This document shows positions 59,838 through 64,000 of a stretch of 64,000 nucleotides of DNA, in pieces. Positions within the stretch are counted from its first letter, which is position 1, and every line of letters begins with the position of its first letter. Below the pieces are notes generated by a model. The model saw only the letters and a list, made by a program, of their open reading frames with translations. It was not told where the DNA came from and made no database searches. Source of the DNA: Fredinandcohnia aciditolerans (GTDB lineage: Bacteria; Bacillota; Bacilli; Bacillales; Bacillaceae_L); the NCBI GenBank assembly GCA_003640645.1, contig QGHH01000026.1, positions 1 through 64,000 on the forward strand, written 5' to 3'. Made by a program: the position numbers and the translations under genes.

Positions 59838-61022
59838 TTAGTCAGTCTTGATATCTAATAGTTTTTGGCGAAGTTCAGTTTCCATCGAAGCTAACTCAAG
59901 CTCGGCTTGACGACGTTTGTTTCGACCTTCCTCTTGTATACGTAATGTTTCTTCTAATGTAGAAATGAGGTTTTCCTTCGTTTTCTTCAATGTTTCTACA
60001 TCGACTAAACCACGCTCATTTTCTCTTGCTGTTTCTAAAGTATTGCTTTTTAGCATTTCAGCATTCTTCAATAAAAGTTCATTCGTCGTTTTGGAAACTT
60101 GTTTTTGTGCTTCTACCGCATGACGCTGTCTAATTAAAGTTAGCGCAATGGCGACTTGGTTTTTCCATAATGGAATTGCCGTCATGATGGATGATTGAAC
60201 TTTTTCCACAAGCGCTTGGTTTGTGTTTTGGATCAAACGAATTTGTGGTGCGCTTTGAATCGTAATTTCCCTACTTAACTTCAGGTCATGTACACGTTTT
60301 TCAAGGCGGTCCGCAAATTGAACCATGTCATTTACTTCTTGCACCTTCATTTGGTCATTGGAAGCTTCGGCTTGTTTCTTTAATTCTGGGATAATCTTTT
60401 GATGCATTTCCTCAAGCTTTAATTCGCCAGCTGCAATGTAGACATTTAACGCATCGAAATAGTCCTTATTGTTGTCATAAAGCTTTTCAAGGATTGCAAT
60501 GTCTGATAAAAGGACATTTTTACTTCTTTCAAGCTTCACACTAATTCTGTCAATTTGTGCTCCTGTTTTTTGGTATTTTGATAATACCTCTTGAACGGAA
60601 TTTGAAATCTTACCAAACATCCGTGCAATTACAGAACGTTTTTCAGGATTTAACTCCTCAGGCTTCATTTCATCAAGACGATGCATAAGGTCTGAGATGA
60701 TTTTTCCAACTTCACCCACATCATTTTTTTGAACATGCTCAAGCATTGTATTTGAAAATGAAAGGAGCTTGTTTTGAGCAGGTGTTCCGTATGAAATCAT
60801 CGCTTGATGATTGGTTGGATCAATTTGTTTCGCTAGCTGAAGTGCTTTTTCCTTATTTTCTTCGGGTAGCACATCCACTAAACGTACAGGCTTTTTCTCT
60901 TCTTCTTGTGTTAAGATAATTGGATTTTCCTGTTCTTCTTTCTTCTCATCAAATGGATTTGCAAGTAATTCATCCATTAAATTCGCAGGTTCTTTGTACT
61001 TTGGAGAAAACTGTTCACTCAT
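59838..61022 (-). CDS. yaaN: TelA/YaaN family protein (toxic anion resistance)
   Basis: 394 residues, no signal or membrane segment, mostly long alpha helices (coiled coil over ~130-390). TelA family (PF05816), named for tellurite resistance; in B. subtilis the homologue yaaN follows xpaC, as here. Members are also linked to envelope stress. ATG 61022 lies 9 nt after AGGAGG; the ATG at 61028 is too close. Xpac stop and this ribosome binding site overlap, so the two are co-translated. Confidence 0.9.
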   Translation of the reverse strand: MSEQFSPKYKEPANLMDELLANPFDEKKEEQENPIILTQEEEKKPVRLVDVLPEENKEKALQLAKQIDPTNHQAMISYGTPAQNKLLSFSNTMLEHVQKNDVGEVGKIISDLMHRLDEMKPEELNPEKRSVIARMFGKISNSVQEVLSKYQKTGAQIDRISVKLERSKNVLLSDIAILEKLYDNNKDYFDALNVYIAAGELKLEEMHQKIIPELKKQAEASNDQMKVQEVNDMVQFADRLEKRVHDLKLSREITIQSAPQIRLIQNTNQALVEKVQSSIMTAIPLWKNQVAIALTLIRQRHAVEAQKQVSKTTNELLLKNAEMLKSNTLETARENERGLVDVETLKKTKENLISTLEETLRIQEEGRNKRRQAELELASMETELRQKLLDIKTD

Positions 61023-61028
61023 ACTCAT

Positions 61029-61679
61029 TTACCTCCTATTTTGATCAATGAAATGAGAATCATTTGCTTGTTTATTCGAATTTTTTGCTACATCAATTTC
61101 GAAATGCAAATCATCTATATCATTCGAGAGCATTTTGTGTAAATCCTTTTCAATCGTTTCCGTCAATTCTTCGAGTACTCTACGTGTTTCATGCAGTGAT
61201 CTCTCTAGCTCACTATTTTTCTTCGGTTGGGAAGAAAGAAACGCATACTTCTCTGTTAATTCCACAACTGAATCCAAATGTGAAAAATAAAAACGTTCCG
61301 CTAGATAGAAGCGTCTCGGTTCGCTCTTCGATAACCGGTAGATCTTCTTTGTAACACGATGCAAATCTACTCTTTGTTTCAATGACGGGATGTGACGAAC
61401 GGTAAAAAGGGATTTATTTAGTCTAGCAAGTTTTTTCTTTGCTTCTTTTAAATTTCTCTCAATATATTGATATTCCTTCCTCGTTAACCGATGTTTTCGT
61501 AAAAAGGCTTGTTTCATTATGACAGACGTTCCAAAATAGGCAATTCCGCCACCTAATAAGGCATACCCAGACGAAAGTAGGAAGGTTTGGTCAAACGCAA
61601 ACATACTTACTAACCAGACAGTAACCGTTGTCGGCACTGAAATGAACGATTTAACAATAAAAGCAAGCAATTGATTCAT
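61029..61679 (-). CDS. xpaC: XpaC-like protein (5-bromo-4-chloroindolyl phosphate hydrolysis family)
   Basis: 216 residues. Two N-terminal membrane helices (about 5-25 and 30-50) and a cytoplasmic coiled-coil domain rich in Lys, Arg and Leu. Halogen_Hydrol family (PF10112); real activity uncertain despite the name. Paired with telA/yaaN as in B. subtilis. ATG 61679 follows TTAGGAGTCGATTGT. Confidence 0.87.
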   Translation of the reverse strand: MNQLLAFIVKSFISVPTTVTVWLVSMFAFDQTFLLSSGYALLGGGIAYFGTSVIMKQAFLRKHRLTRKEYQYIERNLKEAKKKLARLNKSLFTVRHIPSLKQRVDLHRVTKKIYRLSKSEPRRFYLAERFYFSHLDSVVELTEKYAFLSSQPKKNSELERSLHETRRVLEELTETIEKDLHKMLSNDIDDLHFEIDVAKNSNKQANDSHFIDQNRR

Positions 61680-61794
61680 ACAATCGACTCCTAACATTCT
61701 GTCTTACTATTATATACGAACCAACTCAAACGTTGGTTTCAAAAATTTTCGAGGGAAAATCTGGTGTGAACTTATAGTTTTGCGAACTTTGTGG

Positions 61795-62106
61795 ATGTAG
61801 GACTTTACAACGGTGCTGGCGCTCAGTCCGGGTCTTCATTAGGTTAATGAAGGACTTTACAACGATGCTGGCACTCGGTGGTTCGGGTCTTCATCAGGTT
61901 GATGAAGGACTTTACAACGGTGCTGGCGCTCTGTTCAGGTCTTCATTAGGTCGATGAAGGACTTTACATCGATGCTGGCGCTCTGTTCGGGTCTTCATTA
62001 GGTCGATGAAGGACTTTACAACGGTGCTGGCGCTCTGTTCAGGTCTTCATTAGGTCGATGAAGGACTTTACAATGGTGCTGGCGCTCAGTTCGGGTCTTC
62101 ATCACC
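61795..62106. repeat. Tandem array D1: six 52-bp units
   Basis: Six units, typical form ATGAAGGACTTTACAACGGT ... TCTTCATTAGGTCG, exactly 52 bp. Shares its ends with array C (26735). CTTCAT-N8-ATGAAG inverted repeats occur at each junction. The first unit is degenerate (TGGATGTAGGACTTTAC). Confidence 0.85.
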
Positions 62107-62660
62107 TCCATGAAGAGGTTTTCCACACAATTCAACCAGCGTTTTCCCCTTCATACACTCCATGAAGAGGATTCACACCCAATTCATCCAGCGATCTCCC
62201 CTTCATCAACTCTATGAAGAGGATTCACACCCAATTCATCCAGCGTTTTCCTCTTCATCAACTCTATGAAGAGGTTTTCCACGCAATTCAACCAGCGTTT
62301 TCCCCTTCATACACTCCATGAAGAGGATTCACACGCAATTTATCCAGCGTTCTCCCCTTCATCAACTCTATGAAGAGGTTTTTCACGCAATTCAACCAGC
62401 GTTTTCCCCTTCATACACTCCATGAAGAGGATTCACACCCAATTCATCCAGCGTTTTCCACTTCATCAACTCTATGAAGAGGTTTTCCACACAATTCAAC
62501 CAGCGTTCTCCCCTTCATCAACTCTATGAAGAGGTTTTTCACGCAATTCATCCAGCGTTCTCCCCTTCATCAACTCTAAGCCCATCGTTTTCCACTTCAT
62601 CTCCTCTACCAAGAGGATTCCCACGACAACAACTCATCCTTTTCCCCTTCATCAATCAGT
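62106..62660. repeat. Tandem array D2: about ten 52-bp units
   Basis: Nine good units and one or two decayed ones, typical form ATGAAGAGGATTCACACCCA ... CCCCTTCATCAACTCT, exactly 52 bp, joined directly to D1. Ends ATGAAGAGG/CCCCTTCAT are inverted. Two unit subtypes (AGGATTCACAC- and AGGTTTTCCAC-) partly alternate. Lies between divergently transcribed xpaC and the gntR-like gene; the rest of the spacer (62661-62900) contains no recognised gene. Confidence 0.88.
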
Positions 62661-62912
62661 ACTTCCTCAAGTTAACTATACTATAAGATATGTATTCTAA
62701 CTATGGACCTAGAAATTACAAGAATCTAAGACTTGAGGCGTATTTTTATGGTTTTTCTCAAGGAAGAATTAACTTCTTTTTCCTCTACTAGCCTAATTAT
62801 GGTCATTTTTTTAAAATTATAGTAAATAATCTGGAAATTTTACATAGTATGTAGTATAGTACATTATATCACTAATGCACTAGGGCACATATTCACCTAA
62901 GGAGGTGTTTTG

Positions 62913-63308
62913 ATGAAGTTTAAGCAGGATGGCACGAAGCCAATCTATGTACAAATTTCAGAATGGATTGAAACAGAAATCTTAAGTGGAGCAATACCAG
63001 AGGATCACAAGGTATTTTCTCAATATCAGCTTGCAGAAATGTTCAATATTAATCCTGCAACCGCTGCAAAGGGACTGAATCTCCTTGCGGATGAAAACAT
63101 TCTATATAAAAAGCGAGGCTTAGGCATGTTTGTAACACCGAACGCCAAACAATTTATTTTAGAGAAAAGGAAAAGTCAAACAATGAAAAATCTCATTTTC
63201 GAACTTGTAATGGAGTCAGAACGATTAGGGGTTAATGAAGAAGAATTAGTCAATTTGATTAAGGCTGAAAAAGAAAGGCAAAGGGGGAATCGTGATGAAC
63301 GCAATTGA
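62913..63308 (+). CDS. GntR-family regulator, YtrA type
   Basis: 131 residues. N-terminal winged helix (PIYVQISEWIETEILSGAIP ... YQLAEMFNINPATAAKGLNLL) and a short helical dimerisation tail, the compact YtrA subfamily layout. These repress adjacent ABC transporter operons responding to cell-wall-active compounds or similar. GGAGGTGTTTTG precedes the ATG; overlaps the ABC gene by 14 nt. Confidence 0.92.
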   Translation: MKFKQDGTKPIYVQISEWIETEILSGAIPEDHKVFSQYQLAEMFNINPATAAKGLNLLADENILYKKRGLGMFVTPNAKQFILEKRKSQTMKNLIFELVMESERLGVNEEELVNLIKAEKERQRGNRDERN

Positions 63309-64000
63309 GTTTCATAATGTATCTAAACTCTATAGTGGCTTTAAAGCATTAGATAATCTGACTTTTACCATTGAGCCAAATACGATAACGGGGGTTATTG
63401 GTAGAAATGGAGCAGGAAAAACAACCCTTTTAAAGATTATCGCTGGTTTTTACCCAGTTTCTTCAGGAGAGGTTCGTGTTTTTTCGGATGACCCGTTTAA
63501 TAATTTAAAGATATCTTCCAATCTTATTTTTATTGATGATAATATGGCCTTCCCTCCTTGGCTGAATCTAACAGAACTATTAGACGCAAGTGCAAAATTC
63601 TATCCTAATTGGGACGGCGAGTTGGCAAAACGGCTATTCGATTATTTCGATTTTAATCCAAAGCAACTTCACCATCATCTTTCAAAAGGTATGAAAAGTA
63701 CATTTAATATGATCATCGGTCTCTCATCCCGCTGCCCAATTACAATCTTTGATGAACCTACAACTGGAATGGATGCCGCCATACGTAAGGATTTTTACAA
63801 GGCATTATTGAAAGATTACATTGCGCACCCTAGAACAATCCTCTTTTCTAGCCACCTGTTAAACGAAATTGATAGTATTTTGGAAAATGTTCTCCTCATA
63901 CGTAACGGTAATGTTGCACTTCATGAATCGATCGATGATTTGAAGGAGTATGCAGTTGGACTTCGTGGTAAAACAAACGTCATTGAAAAGGTCACAAAAG
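63295..64000 (+). CDS. ABC transporter ATP-binding protein, YtrB type (partial, runs off window)
   Basis: 235 codons visible, no stop before the edge. Walker A GRNGAGKTT, Walker B TIFDEPTTGMD and H-loop FSSHLLNEI are intact; the signature is LSKGMKS instead of LSGGQ, as is common in ATPases encoded next to YtrA-type regulators. A membrane subunit is expected beyond position 64000. ATG 63295 follows AAGGGGGAATCGTG within the end of the gntR-like gene, implying translational coupling. Confidence 0.92.
   Translation, partial: MNAIEFHNVSKLYSGFKALDNLTFTIEPNTITGVIGRNGAGKTTLLKIIAGFYPVSSGEVRVFSDDPFNNLKISSNLIFIDDNMAFPPWLNLTELLDASAKFYPNWDGELAKRLFDYFDFNPKQLHHHLSKGMKSTFNMIIGLSSRCPITIFDEPTTGMDAAIRKDFYKALLKDYIAHPRTILFSSHLLNEIDSILENVLLIRNGNVALHESIDDLKEYAVGLRGKTNVIEKVTK

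Overview
The window comes from a low-GC, endospore-forming Firmicute of the family Bacillaceae. The gene order follows the Bacillus subtilis chromosome closely: rrn–ygxA–ygzB–perR, then bcp(ygaF)–gsaB–ygaE–ygaD–ygaC–ygaB–sspE–yfhS–mutY(yfhQ)–yfhP–sspK–yfhH–recX–yfhF–yfhE–yfhD. Two small acid-soluble spore proteins (SspE, SspK), AGGAGG-type ribosome binding sites, sigma-A promoters and a T-box all agree. The sequence does not fix the species. I saw no transposase, integrase, prophage or CRISPR.

Layout. 1-3825: the 5' end of a 16S rRNA gene read leftwards with its promoter, ygxA, ygzB, PerR with a PerR box, a cobalamin adenosyltransferase and a 2-hydroxyacid dehydrogenase. 4009-7736: a response regulator–histidine kinase–ABC exporter operon. 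8608-12617: a petrobactin-type siderophore importer (yclNOPQ-like) with two Fur-controlled promoters. 12754-16353: peroxiredoxin, glutamate-1-semialdehyde aminotransferase and an ArAE-type membrane protein. 16382-22019: a five-gene oligopeptide/dipeptide ABC importer. 23505-36308: the conserved ygaD-to-yfhD block, with an unusual leader RNA before a GNAT gene, an amidase and a stand-alone LarC C-terminal domain.

36405-59730 is an accessory sugar-acid region: UxaC with a LacI-type regulator; a TRAP transporter (dctQMP) followed by a YesMN-type two-component system; an unknown polytopic membrane protein; a Gfo/Idh/MocA dehydrogenase; a DEAD-box helicase; a YhbD/bactofilin pair; a kdgA-kdgK-kduI-kduD operon; an IclR-type regulator; a T-box-controlled BrnQ; and a second TRAP transporter. 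Together these suggest uptake of uronates or pectin-derived keto-sugar acids and their conversion through 2-keto-3-deoxygluconate to pyruvate and glyceraldehyde 3-phosphate. The promoters, two palindromic operators and three cre-like sites can be read directly. 59838-64000 holds TelA and XpaC homologues, a repeat array, and a GntR–ABC pair cut by the window end.

The most unusual content is non-coding. Four intergenic arrays, made of at least three unrelated sequences, share a unit length of 52 bp (53 bp in one), each unit carrying an inverted repeat. A structured dispersed element with co-varying ends occurs three times and twice supplies a gene's stop codon. A leader at 33068-33204 contains a tRNA-like fold with a shortened anticodon arm that competes with a long hairpin ahead of a GNAT acetyltransferase. 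Several further repeat families (double-hairpin, GGGACCTGTCCC palindromes, AGCCATA repeats) sit at gene ends.
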